This document shows positions 25,785 through 36,661 of a DNA stretch of 64,000 bases, one piece after another; position 1 is the first letter of the stretch; each line of letters opens with the position of its first letter. Under the pieces are notes generated by a model. The model saw nothing but the letters and a program-made list of their open reading frames with translations, had not been told where the DNA came from and searched no databases. The translations under genes were made by a program, and so were the position numbers. The DNA is taken from assembly GCF_904848665.1 (NCBI RefSeq), contig NZ_CAJHCQ010000003.1, positions 1 through 64,000 on the forward strand, read 5' to 3'. This DNA is from Paraburkholderia hiiakae (GTDB lineage Bacteria > Pseudomonadota > Gammaproteobacteria > Burkholderiales > Burkholderiaceae).

Positions 25785-28700
25785 ATGAACCTTCTTTTTT
25801 CGAAGCGCCAACTCATCAATCTGGCCGTCGTTGCGGCGGCCGTGGGCGCGAACGCTTTTGTCGCGTGGACGCAGATCGACGGTCAGCGCCAGATCGACCT
25901 GCGCGCTAGCCAGGCGGCGACGATCCGTCACGATCTCGACCGTTATCGCGATGCCCTTGGCAGCGGCGTCAGTGCGCTGGGCCGTTTCGCGGTGCAGGGC
26001 CAGCCGGAGTCGGCTGCCGCGCACGACGCGCGTGCCGCCATGCTCGACGAAAGCGGCCGCGCACTGCGCGCGGAACTGGCCGGCAGTGCCGACCTCGCAG
26101 CCCGTTTCGACGCGTTGGCGGGGCAGGCCACCGCAATTGCGAGCGAGATCGACGTGACGCTTGCGCGCGCCGAGCAGCGCGTGGCTGACGAGCGCGGACA
26201 GGCTGCCGTGGTGGCGGCAAACGGGACCGCGGCTGCGCAGGCCGTGCCGGCTGACGGCGCGGCCAGCCAGGAATTCGGCACGGCGATGCCCGCTAATGCC
26301 GCACGTTCGCCCGCAGCGCCATGGGGATCGCGCGAGGCGCTCGCCCGCAACGCCGCCGCCGCGAAGGCGGCTCAAACCGGGAGCGCCGCAGATGCGCGCA
26401 CGGCCGGTCATGTCGTGACCGGCACGATCTTGCCGCTGCACGCCGCGGCGGATGTGGCGGCGAGCGCCGTGACGCTGGATACGCTCACGGTGGCGCCGCT
26501 CGGTGCAAACAGTACGGTAAACAGCGCGGCAAACAGCGCCCCAAATCCCGCCACGGCGACCGCTGCGCTGCCGGACGCGGCCATGCCTTCGCCCGCCGCA
26601 GTGTCCGCCACTGTGCCCACAACCGGCGGCGAAGCGCCGTCGCCCGCCACTGCCGCGTGGCTCGCCGGCGAATACATCCGCATTGACAACCTCGTGGACC
26701 AGCTCGACGGGCGGCTCGCGGCGTTGCAACGCGCACAGGATCTGGCGCTCGCCGCCGCGCTCGCCGACTCGGCGCGCTCGGGCCGCCGCGCCCTGTTGCT
26801 ATTGATCGTGACGATGCTCGCGGGCGCGACGCTGCTCATCTACACGTTCGGCGCGCGCGAAAGCGCCGCGCGCGAGAAGCTGCGCGCCGTGAGCGGCATG
26901 CGCCTGCGCAGCGAGCGCTTTCAGGGTCTGTTCGACGCGCATCCGGTGCCGATGTACGTGTTCGACCGCGAGACGCTGCGCTTTCTCGCCGTGAATAGCG
27001 CCGCGATCCAGCAATACGGCTACAGCGAGGAAGAGTTCCTCGCGATGACGGTCCGCGACATCCGTCCCGCAGAGGACATCTCGCGGCTCGAGCAGCATCT
27101 CACGCGCTCGGACATGCTCACGCAGAACGTGCGCATGATGGCGGGCATCTGGCACCATCGCCGCCGCGACGGCTCGATCATCAGCGCCGACATCTCGCAT
27201 CACTCGCTCACCTTCCTCGGCCGCGACGCCGTGTTCGTGCTCGCCGACGACGTCACCGAGCAGATCAAGGCCGAAGCGGAGGCGCAGCGCTCGAACCAGA
27301 TGCTCGAGTCGGTGATCGACAACATCCCGCAGCGCATCTTCTGGAAGGACGCGCAATCGCGCTATCTCGGCTGCAACATGACCTTCGCGCGGGACGCGGG
27401 CCTTTCGTATCCCGAGCAGATCATCGGCAAGTTCGACGACGACCTGCCGTGGCGCGCCTACGCCGACGGCATGCGCGAACAGGATCGCGAGGTGATCGAG
27501 TCGGGTCTGCCGCGCATCAACTACGAGGACAACCTAGCGATCGACGGCCTGCACCGCACGACGCTCACGAGCAAGCTGCCGCTGCTCGACGGCGACGGCC
27601 GCGTGATCGGCGTGCTCGGCTCGTACTCGGACACCACGGAAAGCAAGCGCGCCGACCTCGCGCTGCGCCTGCAAAGCCGCGCGCTCGACGCATGCGTCAA
27701 CGCCATTCTCATCACCGCGCCGGGTCCGGGTGGCAGCAATCTGATCGAGTACGCGAATCCTGCGTTTCGCCGCATCACGGGCTTCGATCCGGCCGAGGTG
27801 ATCGGCCAGGACTGCCGCCTCCTGCAACGCGACGATCGCGATCAGGACGGCCTCATCGCGGTGCGCAAGGCGCTGCTTTCCAATCGCGAAGTGAGCGCCG
27901 TGCTGCGCAACTACCGCAAGGACGGCGTGCTCTTCTGGAACCAACTGCTGATCGCGCCGGTGCCCGATCTCGATGGCCGCATCACGCATCACATCGGCAT
28001 CATCAACGACGTGACCGAGCTGATCCGCTATCAGGAGCAGCTCGAATACCAGGCGAACTACGACAGTCTCACGCTGCTGCCCAACCGTAACCTGCTGCGC
28101 GACCGGCTTCAGCATGCGCTGCTCGCGGCGCAGCGGCACGATACGGGCGTGGCCGTGGTGTTCATCGACCTCGACGGTTTCAAGAACGTCAACGATAGCC
28201 TCGGCCACAGCGTGGGCGACCGTCTGCTGGGTGTGGTGGCCGAGCGGCTTCAGCGTTGCACGCGCACGACCGACACGGTTGCGCGCCACGGCGGCGACGA
28301 GTTCGTGATCGTGCTCACCGACACCATCGACGAGAAGTCGCTGATCGGCTGGATGGAGCGGGCGCGCGCGCTGATCTCGGAGCCGGTGTGGATCGACGGC
28401 ACCGAGCTGTACGTAGGCTGCAGCATGGGAGCGAGCGTCTTCCCGCAGGACGGCAACGACGCCGAAACGCTCATGAAGAAGGCCGACGTCGCGATGTACC
28501 GTGCGAAGGACATGGGCCGCAACACGTTCCAGTTCTTCCAGCCGGAGATGAACGCGAACGTGGGCGCGCGCCTGAATCTCGAACGGCGCTTGCGCCGCGC
28601 GCTGCGCGACAGCGAGTTTCTGCTGCACTACCAGCCGCAGGTGGAGATCGAGGGCGGGCGCATCGTCGGCATGGAGGCGCTGGTGCGCTGGCGCGACCCC

Positions 28701-29372
28701 GAGGTGGGGCTCGTGTCGCCTGCGCAGTTCATTCCCGTGGCGGAGGAAAGCGGCCTGATCGGACCGCTCTCCGACTGGGTGCTACGCGAGGCGTGCCGCC
28801 AGAACCGGGCGTGGCAACTCGCGGGGTTGCCGCCTGTGCGCGTTTCCGTGAACTTCTCGGCGAAGACGTTCCACCAGCGCGACATTGCGCAGCTCGTGAA
28901 GGACGTGCTGCAGGAAACCGGGCTGGAAGCCTGCTGGCTCGAAATCGAGCTGACCGAGAGCACGCTCATGCGCAATGCCGAAGAGGCCGTGTCGATGTTG
29001 AACGAGCTGCACGCGCTGGGCATCGGCATTGCCGTCGACGACTTCGGCACTGGCTATTCGAGCCTGAGTTACCTGAAGCGTTTGCCTGTGGACCGGCTCA
29101 AGATCGACCGCTCGTTCGTGGCCGACATCGGCACGAGCAGCGACGACGAAACGATCACGGCGGCCATCATCGCGCTTGCGCACGAGTTGCAGCTGCAGGT
29201 GATCGCGGAAGGGGTGGAGACGTCGGCGCAATTCGCCTTCTTGCGCGATCGCGCGTGCGACGAGCTGCAGGGTTACTTCTTCGCGCCGCCGCTACCTGGC
29301 GAAGAGGCCGCGGCACTGTTGCGCGCGAGCGCGACGTACGAGGAAGCGCCCGGGCTTGCGTGGACGGTTTGA
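25785..29372 (+). CDS. Membrane PAS-PAS-PAS-GGDEF-EAL cyclic-di-GMP signalling protein
   Basis: A 1195-residue protein that could make and/or degrade c-di-GMP. Order: transmembrane helix about 8-27; a long region (about 28-330) rich in Ala/Thr/Pro/Asn, presumably periplasmic; second helix about 331-350 ([20 protein letters not shown]); PAS domains near 380, 505 and 630 (e.g. [22 protein letters not shown]); GGDEF intact at 836-840 with an inhibitory-site RTTD at 827-830 placed 5 residues upstream; EAL intact at 964-966 with [19 protein letters not shown]. Both catalytic signatures look complete, so direction of activity cannot be decided from sequence. Start ATG at 25785. Monocistronic by context. 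Confidence 0.93.
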   Translation: MNLLFSKRQLINLAVVAAAVGANAFVAWTQIDGQRQIDLRASQAATIRHDLDRYRDALGSGVSALGRFAVQGQPESAAAHDARAAMLDESGRALRAELAGSADLAARFDALAGQATAIASEIDVTLARAEQRVADERGQAAVVAANGTAAAQAVPADGAASQEFGTAMPANAARSPAAPWGSREALARNAAAAKAAQTGSAADARTAGHVVTGTILPLHAAADVAASAVTLDTLTVAPLGANSTVNSAANSAPNPATATAALPDAAMPSPAAVSATVPTTGGEAPSPATAAWLAGEYIRIDNLVDQLDGRLAALQRAQDLALAAALADSARSGRRALLLLIVTMLAGATLLIYTFGARESAAREKLRAVSGMRLRSERFQGLFDAHPVPMYVFDRETLRFLAVNSAAIQQYGYSEEEFLAMTVRDIRPAEDISRLEQHLTRSDMLTQNVRMMAGIWHHRRRDGSIISADISHHSLTFLGRDAVFVLADDVTEQIKAEAEAQRSNQMLESVIDNIPQRIFWKDAQSRYLGCNMTFARDAGLSYPEQIIGKFDDDLPWRAYADGMREQDREVIESGLPRINYEDNLAIDGLHRTTLTSKLPLLDGDGRVIGVLGSYSDTTESKRADLALRLQSRALDACVNAILITAPGPGGSNLIEYANPAFRRITGFDPAEVIGQDCRLLQRDDRDQDGLIAVRKALLSNREVSAVLRNYRKDGVLFWNQLLIAPVPDLDGRITHHIGIINDVTELIRYQEQLEYQANYDSLTLLPNRNLLRDRLQHALLAAQRHDTGVAVVFIDLDGFKNVNDSLGHSVGDRLLGVVAERLQRCTRTTDTVARHGGDEFVIVLTDTIDEKSLIGWMERARALISEPVWIDGTELYVGCSMGASVFPQDGNDAETLMKKADVAMYRAKDMGRNTFQFFQPEMNANVGARLNLERRLRRALRDSEFLLHYQPQVEIEGGRIVGMEALVRWRDPEVGLVSPAQFIPVAEESGLIGPLSDWVLREACRQNRAWQLAGLPPVRVSVNFSAKTFHQRDIAQLVKDVLQETGLEACWLEIELTESTLMRNAEEAVSMLNELHALGIGIAVDDFGTGYSSLSYLKRLPVDRLKIDRSFVADIGTSSDDETITAAIIALAHELQLQVIAEGVETSAQFAFLRDRACDELQGYFFAPPLPGEEAAALLRASATYEEAPGLAWTV

Positions 29373-29429
29373 GCCCGGCGCAACGGGCGGGCATGGGCTG
29401 ATTCGTTCGCTTTTGCGTTCGCGGTTGCG

Positions 29430-29825
29430 TTATTCGATCGGCGGCAGCTGCCGCGGGCGGCGGTCCGTGCCGGTCGCGACATAGGTGAGCGTGGCCTCCG
29501 TCACCTTCACGACCTCCTCCTGAAGGCGCATCCGCTGCGCGTACACCTCGACCTCGACGGTCACCGAGGTGTTACCGGTCTTGACGATCTCGGCGTAGAA
29601 ACTCAGCAGATCGCCGACGAACACCGGTTGCTTGAACACGAACGAGTTCACCGCGACGGTCGCGACGCGTCCGTTGGCGCGGCGGCTCGCCGGAATCGAA
29701 CCGGCAATATCGACCTGCGCCATGATCCAGCCGCCGAAGACGTCGCCGTGAACGTTGGCGTCCGAGGGCTGCGGCACAACGCGCAGCGCAGGCGATTTTT
29801 GGGGGAGCGGGAAGGAGTCGTTCAT
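29430..29825 (-). CDS. Acyl-CoA thioesterase, YciA-like hotdog fold
   Basis: A 131-residue hotdog-fold acyl-CoA hydrolase. Seen: the active-site loop ANVHGDVFGGWIMAQVDIAGS near residue 23, then RVATVAVNSFVFKQPVFVGDLLSFYAEIVKTGNTSVTVEVEV in pieces typical of YciA/BACH proteins. The start is ATG at 29825 (MNDSFPLPQ); in-frame upstream sequence is Arg/Pro-rich noise. It is convergent with the GGDEF-EAL gene (57 nt) and divergent from the ABC exporter. Substrate chain length is unknown. Confidence 0.88.
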   Translation of the reverse strand: MNDSFPLPQKSPALRVVPQPSDANVHGDVFGGWIMAQVDIAGSIPASRRANGRVATVAVNSFVFKQPVFVGDLLSFYAEIVKTGNTSVTVEVEVYAQRMRLQEEVVKVTEATLTYVATGTDRRPRQLPPIE

Positions 29826-30120
29826 CGGGCTTCCATGAAAAGGGATCGAACGGCGGACGGCGCTGCGGAGCGGGCTTGGGGCTTGAGGCCGGCGTGGCGC
29901 GCTTAAGCGGCGCGCGCCGCCTTCTGCGACAATATGTCGATCAGGAATTGTACGGGAAAGCATAAGGTGCGGCGCTCGGGTCGATTAGAGCCTTCCACCT
30001 TCGCGAAACCCGTCGCCGATCCCCCACATGACTCGCCGTGCCGCTTGCGCCGCGCCAGCTTCCGGTCCTTGAACCGGACTTTCGCGCACCGCATTGCGCA
30101 CATTTCTCGCTGCTCGCCCC

Positions 30121-32043
30121 ATGCGCCGCTTTCCCGCTTCCAACGAACCCGCACTGCCCGCCACCGGGCCGCGCAACGACTGGCAGACGATCGTTTCGCT
30201 GCTGCCTTACCTCACCGCGTACCGATGGCGCGTGGGCTTCGCGCTCACCTGCCTTATCGGCGCAAAGGTGGCCAACCTCGGCGTGCCGATCGTGATGAAG
30301 CACATCGTCGACGGCCTGGCTTCCGTGCGCCATCTCACCGCGCTCGGTCGCGCGGAGCACGCGCCGGGCATCGTGCTCGCGGGCGGCATCGGGTTGCTGG
30401 TGTTGGCTTACGCCGTGGTGCGCCTCTCGACATCGCTCTTCACCGAGCTGCGCGAAATCCTTTTTTCGAAGGTGACCGAGAGCGCCGTGCGCCAGCTCGC
30501 GCTCAAGGTGTTCCGCCATCTGCACGCGCTCTCGCTGCGCTTTCATCTTGAGCGGCAAACAGGCGGCATGTCGCGCGACATCGAGCGCGGCACGCGCGGC
30601 ATCACGCAGCTCATTTCCTACTCGCTCTACAGCATCCTGCCGACGCTCGTGGAGGTGGGTCTCGTGCTCGGCTTTTTCGTGGTGAAGTACGAGGCGTACT
30701 ACGCGATCGTCACGCTCATCGCGCTCGTTGCGTACATCGTGTTCACGGTGAAGGTGACCGAGTGGCGCACGCATTACCGCCGCACGATGAACGAGCTCGA
30801 TTCGCGCGCCAACGCGCGTGCGATCGATTCGCTCATCAACTACGAGACCGTGAAGTACTTCGGCAACGAAGAGTGGGAGACGAAGCGCTACGACGAAAAC
30901 CTGCACCGCTACCGGCAGGCCGCGATCAAGTCGCAGCACTCGCTTTCCGCGCTCAACTTCGGGCAGCAGGCGATCATCGGCACCGGGCTCGTGTTCATCC
31001 TCTGGCGCGCCACACAAGGCGTGATGGCAGGACGGCTCACACTCGGCGACCTCGTGCTCATCAACACGTTCATGCTGCAGCTCTACATTCCGCTGAATTT
31101 TCTCGGCGTGGTGTATCGGGAGCTCAAGCAGAGTCTCACCGACATGGACCGCATGTTCACGCTGCTCACTGTCGAGCGCGAAGTGGCCGACGTGCCCGGC
31201 GCGCAGGCGCTTGCGGTGCGCGGCGGCGAGGTGCGCTTTTCGCACGTGAATTTCGCGTATGAGCCGTCGCGTCAGATTCTGCACGACCTGAGCTTCACGA
31301 TTGCGGCGGGCACGACCACGGCCGTGGTCGGGCATAGCGGCTCGGGCAAGTCCACGCTCGCGCGGCTCTTGTTCCGGTTCTACGATCTCGATCGTGCCGA
31401 TCCTGGCGAAAGCGGTGGCGCGATCACCATCGACGGCCAGGATATCCGCGACGTCACGCAGGATTCGCTGCGTGCTTCGATCGGCATCGTGCCGCAGGAC
31501 ACGGTGCTGTTCAACGATTCGATCTACTACAACATCGCCTATGGCCGGCCGACGGCGAGCCGCGAGGAAGTGATCGCGGCGGCGCGCGCAGCGCATATTC
31601 ATGCGTTCATCGAAAGTCTGCCCAAGGGCTACGACACGTCCGTGGGCGAGCGCGGTCTCAAGCTTTCGGGCGGCGAGAAACAGCGCGTGGCGATCGCGCG
31701 CACGCTGCTGAAGAATCCGCCGATTTTGCTGTTCGACGAGGCGACGTCTGCGCTCGATTCGCGCTCGGAGCGGGCCATCCAGCACGAACTCGACCAGATC
31801 GCGCGCGAGCGCACGACGCTCGTGATCGCGCACCGGCTCTCGACTGTCGTGCACGCGCAACAGATCATCGTGATGGATCACGGGCGCATCGTCGAGCGCG
31901 GCACGCATGCGCAACTGCTGCGCGCGGGCGGACACTATGCGCAGATGTGGGCGCTTCAGCAGCAGAAGACGGGCGATGCGCCCCAGTCACGAGCGGGGCA
32001 ACAAGCGGGGCAAGTGGAGTTGCCTGCGGCGGGCGGAAATTGA
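30121..32043 (+). CDS. ABC transporter, Atm1/HMT-type half-exporter (permease-ATPase fusion)
   Basis: Half-size exporter of 640 residues: six-helix membrane domain (about residues 25-330), then an ATPase domain with Walker A GHSGSGKST (about 404), Q-loop VPQDTVLFNDSIYYNI, signature LSGGEKQRV (about 515) and Walker B ILLFDEATSALD (about 535). The membrane half has GGMSRDIERGTRGI and ALNFGQQAIIGTGL, which match the Atm1/HMT1 branch that moves glutathione-linked sulfur or metal compounds. The start is ATG at 30121; a TTG at 30094 would add 9 residues. The cargo is inferred from family only. Confidence 0.88.
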   Translation: MRRFPASNEPALPATGPRNDWQTIVSLLPYLTAYRWRVGFALTCLIGAKVANLGVPIVMKHIVDGLASVRHLTALGRAEHAPGIVLAGGIGLLVLAYAVVRLSTSLFTELREILFSKVTESAVRQLALKVFRHLHALSLRFHLERQTGGMSRDIERGTRGITQLISYSLYSILPTLVEVGLVLGFFVVKYEAYYAIVTLIALVAYIVFTVKVTEWRTHYRRTMNELDSRANARAIDSLINYETVKYFGNEEWETKRYDENLHRYRQAAIKSQHSLSALNFGQQAIIGTGLVFILWRATQGVMAGRLTLGDLVLINTFMLQLYIPLNFLGVVYRELKQSLTDMDRMFTLLTVEREVADVPGAQALAVRGGEVRFSHVNFAYEPSRQILHDLSFTIAAGTTTAVVGHSGSGKSTLARLLFRFYDLDRADPGESGGAITIDGQDIRDVTQDSLRASIGIVPQDTVLFNDSIYYNIAYGRPTASREEVIAAARAAHIHAFIESLPKGYDTSVGERGLKLSGGEKQRVAIARTLLKNPPILLFDEATSALDSRSERAIQHELDQIARERTTLVIAHRLSTVVHAQQIIVMDHGRIVERGTHAQLLRAGGHYAQMWALQQQKTGDAPQSRAGQQAGQVELPAAGGN

Positions 32044-32073
32044 AGCGCTCCGCGCGCCGGCGTTTGCAGGCTT

Positions 32074-32835
32074 TTAGCCGTGGTGCGCGGGAGTCGTCTT
32101 TCGCAGCGCGGCGTCGAGCGCATTGAGCTGCGCGGGCGTGCCGACGTTTTCCCAAACGCCTTCGTATAGCTCGCCGCTCACGTGTCCTTGCGCGATGGAC
32201 TCGCGATAGTACGGTGTGAGCGCGCGCTTCGTGCCGGGCGCGAGATCGCGGAACATGCGCGTGTCATAGAGGCCAATATTGCCGAACGTATAGCGCGGCG
32301 CGCCTTCGAGGGCGAGCCGGCCGTCATCGCTCAGCGCGAAGTCGCCCTTCGGGTGGAACGGCGGGTTCGGCACCATCACGAGATGCATGCCCGGTTGCGC
32401 TTGCGCCGCGAGCGCTTGCGCGTGCGTGTTCAGGCGCGCGAAATCGTAGGCGCTGTAGACGTCGCCGCTTACCGCGAGGAACACTTCGGGCACGCCGTTT
32501 GACTCGATGAGCGGCAGCGCCTGCGCAATTCCCCCCGCCGTTTCGAGCGCGTCGTGCTCGGGCGAATAGTGGAGCCTCACGCCAAAGCGCGCGCCGTCAC
32601 CGAGCGCGGATTCGATCTGCGCGCCGAGCCAGGCGTGGTTGATGACGATGCGCGTGTAGCCCGCCGCGGCGAGCTGCTCGATCTGCCACACGACAAGCGG
32701 TTTGCCGCCCACGGCGAGCAGCGGCTTCGGGCAGGTATCGGTGAGCGGACGCATGCGTTCGCCGCGTCCGGCGGCGAAGATCATGGCGGTGCGGTCGTGG
32801 CTCGCCTTGGCCGGCGGGTGATTCGATTGGGTCAT
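32074..32835 (-). CDS. murU: N-acetylmuramate alpha-1-phosphate uridylyltransferase
   Basis: Nucleotidyltransferase of 253 residues predicted to make UDP-MurNAc from MurNAc-1-phosphate in peptidoglycan recycling. The sugar-nucleotidyltransferase signature AAGRGERMRPLTDTCPKPLL is near residue 20. Also seen: SGDVYSAYDF (metal-binding Asp) and ALTPYYRESIAQGHVSGELYEGVWENVGTP. Start ATG at 32835 (MTQSNHPPAK). It lies 11 nt downstream of amgK, the kinase that would feed it, which makes MurU the best call over a generic NDP-sugar pyrophosphorylase. This bypass of MurA confers fosfomycin tolerance in Pseudomonas. Confidence 0.85.
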   Translation of the reverse strand: MTQSNHPPAKASHDRTAMIFAAGRGERMRPLTDTCPKPLLAVGGKPLVVWQIEQLAAAGYTRIVINHAWLGAQIESALGDGARFGVRLHYSPEHDALETAGGIAQALPLIESNGVPEVFLAVSGDVYSAYDFARLNTHAQALAAQAQPGMHLVMVPNPPFHPKGDFALSDDGRLALEGAPRYTFGNIGLYDTRMFRDLAPGTKRALTPYYRESIAQGHVSGELYEGVWENVGTPAQLNALDAALRKTTPAHHG

Positions 32836-32846
32836 GACGGCCCGTT

Positions 32847-33920
32847 TCAGAAGGTATAAGCGACTTCGACGGCGCTGCCCTGCAGTTCGTCGATGAGCCG
32901 TGCGAACGGCGCGAGCGGGCGGTAGCGGTGCGCGACCTTGCTCGCGTAGCCGAGAAAGCGCGGCAGGTCGGCCATGTAATGCGGTTTGCTGTCGCGATAA
33001 TTGATGCGGCAGAAAAGGCCCAGCACCTTGATGTGGCGCTGCAGACCCATCCACTCGAGCTGGCGGTAGAACTCGCCGAAGTCGGCCTCGACAGGCAGCC
33101 CCGCCTTCTTTGCGCGCTCCCAGTAGTGCACGAAGCAGTCGAGCTCGAACTCTTCGTCCCAGCTCAGGAACGCGTCGCGCAGCAGCGAGACGACGTCATA
33201 GGTGATCGGGCCATACACCGCGTCCTGGAAGTCGAGCACGCCGGGGTTGGGCGTCGCGATCATCAGGTTCCGGGGCATGAAGTCGCGCAGCATGTAGCTT
33301 TGCGGCTGCGCGCGGGCGCTCGCCACGAGCAGCGCGAAGGTGCGATCGAGTACGCCGCGCGTGGCTTCGTCCACCTTACGGCCCAGATGGCGCTCCAGAT
33401 ACCACTCGGGCATCAGCTCCATCTCGCGGCGCATGAAGGCTTCGTCGAAGTCCGGCAGCACGCCTGGCCGCGAACTCAACTGCCAGCGGATCAACGCGTC
33501 GATGGCGTCGCGCATCAGATCACGCGAGCGCGCGCCGGGGCCGGCTTCCTGCAGCGTTTGCAGGTAGGGCGCCGTGCCGAGATCGGTCACGAGCATGAAG
33601 CCCGCGTCGAAATCGGCTTCGAGCACGCGCGGCACGTGTACGCCGGCGACCTCGAGCATCTGCGCGATCTGGGCGAACTCGCGGCTTTTTTCGGGCGGCG
33701 GTGCGTCGACGGCGATCAGCGTCGCGCCGTGCGCGCCCGCGCTCGCGAGGCGGAAATAGCGCCGAAAGCTCGCGTCGGCCGAGGCGGGGGCGAGTGTTGC
33801 GAGGTCGAGGGCGTACTGCCCGGCGTGGCTGCCGAGCCAGGCGGCGAGCAGGTCGCGGCGATTGTCGCTCGGCGATGCGGCCGGGGAAGTGGCGGGAGAA
33901 TGCGCTGCGGAAAAGGTCAT
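32847..33920 (-). CDS. amgK: Anomeric MurNAc/GlcNAc kinase (aminoglycoside phosphotransferase family)
   Basis: Phosphorylates recycled MurNAc at C1. It has 357 residues. Seen: DASFRRYFRL (nucleotide-binding strand), FMLVTDLGTAPYL (hinge), the catalytic segment LRDFMPRNLM and the metal-binding VLDFQDAVYGPITYDVVSLLRD, matching AmgK. The catalytic Asp and the Asn are present, but the residue aligned with the usual His of the H-x-D motif is Leu. Start ATG at 33920 (MTFSAAHSP). Operon with murU; divergent from lptD, the same neighbourhood reported in Pseudomonas. Confidence 0.87.
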   Translation of the reverse strand: MTFSAAHSPATSPAASPSDNRRDLLAAWLGSHAGQYALDLATLAPASADASFRRYFRLASAGAHGATLIAVDAPPPEKSREFAQIAQMLEVAGVHVPRVLEADFDAGFMLVTDLGTAPYLQTLQEAGPGARSRDLMRDAIDALIRWQLSSRPGVLPDFDEAFMRREMELMPEWYLERHLGRKVDEATRGVLDRTFALLVASARAQPQSYMLRDFMPRNLMIATPNPGVLDFQDAVYGPITYDVVSLLRDAFLSWDEEFELDCFVHYWERAKKAGLPVEADFGEFYRQLEWMGLQRHIKVLGLFCRINYRDSKPHYMADLPRFLGYASKVAHRYRPLAPFARLIDELQGSAVEVAYTF

Positions 33921-34166
33921 GAAAGCCAGAGGCAAAATCAGTGGATCAACGTCTTGCCATATAATACCCCACGACTTTTTTGACGCGACTCGCGCCAAAG
34001 CCCGCATGACGGTTCGCCTCCCGCAATCATCGTCGCTCCAGGGTTCGATGAATTGTAATTAATTGTTTGCAGCCCGGCCTCGATCCGGTTCATCGGGAGG
34101 CGGGTGCTCAGGCGGGCCACCATCATGGAGAGGGCAGGCGGCCGGGCCGATTCGCCAAAACCATAC
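33921..34166. promoter_or_regulatory. Divergent amgK / lptD intergenic region
   Basis: It is AT-richer than its flanks and must hold promoters for both directions. TATAAT is present on the plus strand at 33960-33965 (read as TATTAT on the minus strand from 33966), 38-45 nt from the amgK start. A TTGACG hexamer lies at 33980-33985. No pair has ideal spacing, so assignment to a strand is uncertain. Confidence 0.35.
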
Positions 34167-36551
34167 ATGCCGCCCAGACAGTTTTTCCAGACGATCTCCC
34201 ATAGTGACGACGGCGTGCCGGGCAAGCGGCGGCTCATCGCGGCACTCCTGGCCGTACCGGGTCTGGTGCCCGCGCTCGCGCACGCCCAGCTCTCGGGCGC
34301 GGCCGCGCAGCCCCAACAGCTGGACGGCCCGTTGAGCCTGCGGCTCGCGCCGCAACTCGAGGATCACCCCAACACGTCGGGCCAGCACCCGGCAACCTTC
34401 GTGCTCGGCGATTCGACGACCGGCACGGTGGACACCGACCTCGCGGTGAAAGGCGCAGCAGAACTGCGCCAGGGGACCAACGTGGTGAAGGGCGACGCCC
34501 TGCACTACGACCAGGACACCGACATGGCCAATGCCTACGGCAATGTCGTGGTCGTGCAGACCGGCACGACGTTCACGGGGCCCGAGGCGCATTTGAAGGT
34601 CGAGGCGAACGAGGGCTTCATGGCCGCGCCGAAGTACCACTTCACGCTCACGGGCGGCTCGGGCAGCGCCGCGCGCGCCGACCTGCTGGACAGCGAGCGC
34701 TCGGTGCTCACGACCGGCACCTACACTGCGTGCCACTGCTCGACCAATCCGGCCTGGTACATCAAGGGCAGCGAGTTCGATTTCGACACCGGCAGCGACG
34801 AAGGCGTCGCGCACAACGCTGTGCTGTTCTTCCAGAACGTGCCGATCTTCGCGAGCCCGTGGCTGTCGTTCCCGCTTTCGGGCGACCGCCGCAGCGGCCT
34901 GTTGCCGCCGACGTTCTCGGTCAGCTCGACGAACGGCTACGAAATTTCGCTGCCGTATTACTTCAACATCGCGCCGAACCGCGACTTCACGTTCACGCCC
35001 GAGATCATCTCGAAGCGTGGCGTGTTCCTGCAGGGTAACTACCGGTATCTCTCGACGAATTACTCGGGATCGATCACCGGGACGTTCCTGCCGGACGACG
35101 CGATCACGAAGACAAACCGCTACGCGCTGTTCATCCAGCACAACCAGAACTTCGGCAACGGGTTCGGCGGTTATGTCTACTACAACAAGGTCTCGGACAA
35201 CACCTATCCGTCGGACCTGTCGTCTCCGGCCAATCAGTTCCTGAACGGCACGCAGACGCTGTACCAGCAGGAAGCCGGCCTCACGTACAACAACGGACCG
35301 TGGTCCGTGCTCGGCCGCTACCAGCACTGGCAGGCAGTCGAGTCGTCGACGCCCCCGTATGGCCGCGAGCCGCAGTTGAACGTGAAGTACGCGAAGTACA
35401 ACGTCGGCGGCTTCGACTACGGCATGGAAGCCGACTATTCGCGCTTCCGCATCTCGGAAGACAACGCGACCGAAGGCGATCGCGTCGTCTTCAATCCGTA
35501 CCTGTCGTATTCGTTGATGGGGCCGGGTTACTTCGTCACGCCGAAGGTTCAGTGGCACTTCGCGTCGTACAACCTGAGCAATATCGGCCCGGCGGGCACG
35601 ACCTTCGGTTCGCCCGTCGGCACGCCGAAGAGCTTCACCGAATCGATTCCGACCTTCAGCTTCGACACGGGCCTCGTGTTCGACCGCTCGGTCCATCTGT
35701 TCGGCCAGGATTACATCCAGACGCTGGAACCGCGCCTGTACTACGTGTACACGCCGTACCGCAACCAGCAGTTCGCGCCCCTTTTCGATACCGCCGAGTC
35801 GGACTTCGGCCTCGCGGAAATCTTCACGCCGAACACCTTCGTCGGTAACGACCGTATTGCCGACGCGAACCGCATTACGGCCGCGCTGACCACGCGCTTC
35901 ATCGACCCGGCTTCGGGTGACGAGCGTGCGCGCTTCGTGATCGCGCAGCAGTACTACTTCCAGGATCAGCGCGTCACGCTTACGCCGGGCGAGACCACGG
36001 AGCAGGCGACCCATTCGGACCTGATTGCGGGCGCCGCCCTGAAAATCGGGGCCGGTTTCGCTTCGGAAACGGCGTTCCAATATAATGCCGACAACAACCA
36101 GCTCACGAAGGCGAGCATCGGTTTCGGGTACAGCCCGGGAACGAGCCGCGTCCTGAACGTGGCCTACCGCTACACGCGCGCGAACACCACGCTGGATTTC
36201 CAGCCGATCAACCAGATTCTGATCTCGGCTCAATGGCCGTTCTCACACCGGGTGTACGCCGTGGGCCGCTTCAACTACGATCTGAACGGCCATCGTATCG
36301 TCGACGGCCTGGTCGGCATGCAGTACGACGCCGATTGCTGGGTGCTCGGGGTCGGCCTGCAGCGTTACGCGAACGGGCTCAATACGTCGGGCACGCCGAA
36401 TTCGTCAACGCGGTTTCTCGCGCAGTTGACGCTCAAGGGACTGTCGAACGTCGACAACGGGCTGGTGGCGGCGTTCAGAACCGCAGTGCCGGGGTACACG
36501 CAGTTGCCGGGTCAGGCGCCGCCGGATTCGCGCTTCACTGATTATCAATAA
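34167..36551 (+). CDS. lptD: LPS-assembly protein LptD
   Basis: Outer-membrane beta-barrel that inserts lipopolysaccharide in the outer leaflet. It has 794 residues: signal peptide (about 1-40, [20 protein letters not shown]), N-terminal OstA/LptA-like jelly roll (about 70-180, [21 protein letters not shown]), then the barrel ending with strands around 740-785. Cysteines in CHCSTNP and DADCW could form the disulfides LptD needs. Start ATG at 34167 ([10 protein letters not shown]); a GTG at 34104 would add 21 unconserved residues. First gene of lptD-surA-pdxA-ksgA, the classic order. Confidence 0.94.
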   Translation: MPPRQFFQTISHSDDGVPGKRRLIAALLAVPGLVPALAHAQLSGAAAQPQQLDGPLSLRLAPQLEDHPNTSGQHPATFVLGDSTTGTVDTDLAVKGAAELRQGTNVVKGDALHYDQDTDMANAYGNVVVVQTGTTFTGPEAHLKVEANEGFMAAPKYHFTLTGGSGSAARADLLDSERSVLTTGTYTACHCSTNPAWYIKGSEFDFDTGSDEGVAHNAVLFFQNVPIFASPWLSFPLSGDRRSGLLPPTFSVSSTNGYEISLPYYFNIAPNRDFTFTPEIISKRGVFLQGNYRYLSTNYSGSITGTFLPDDAITKTNRYALFIQHNQNFGNGFGGYVYYNKVSDNTYPSDLSSPANQFLNGTQTLYQQEAGLTYNNGPWSVLGRYQHWQAVESSTPPYGREPQLNVKYAKYNVGGFDYGMEADYSRFRISEDNATEGDRVVFNPYLSYSLMGPGYFVTPKVQWHFASYNLSNIGPAGTTFGSPVGTPKSFTESIPTFSFDTGLVFDRSVHLFGQDYIQTLEPRLYYVYTPYRNQQFAPLFDTAESDFGLAEIFTPNTFVGNDRIADANRITAALTTRFIDPASGDERARFVIAQQYYFQDQRVTLTPGETTEQATHSDLIAGAALKIGAGFASETAFQYNADNNQLTKASIGFGYSPGTSRVLNVAYRYTRANTTLDFQPINQILISAQWPFSHRVYAVGRFNYDLNGHRIVDGLVGMQYDADCWVLGVGLQRYANGLNTSGTPNSSTRFLAQLTLKGLSNVDNGLVAAFRTAVPGYTQLPGQAPPDSRFTDYQ

Positions 36552-36564
36552 CGCGTGATCCGGA

Positions 36565-36586
36565 GCGCCTTGCTAGCGCAAGGCGC
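36565..36586 (+). other. Stem-loop between lptD and surA
   Basis: Perfect 9-bp stem GCGCCTTGC / GCAAGGCGC with a TAGC loop, 13 nt after the lptD stop. There is no U tract. It may adjust surA expression relative to lptD or protect the mRNA. Confidence 0.55.
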
Positions 36587-36661
36587 CTCGGGGCAACGCG
36601 GTGTCGGTTGCATAGAGACGGGCGAAGCGCGCCCGCCAACATTGGAGTATCTGTGGGAATC

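Noticed and set aside
34059..36233. Minus-strand frame of 724 codons
   Set aside because: Antisense to lptD.
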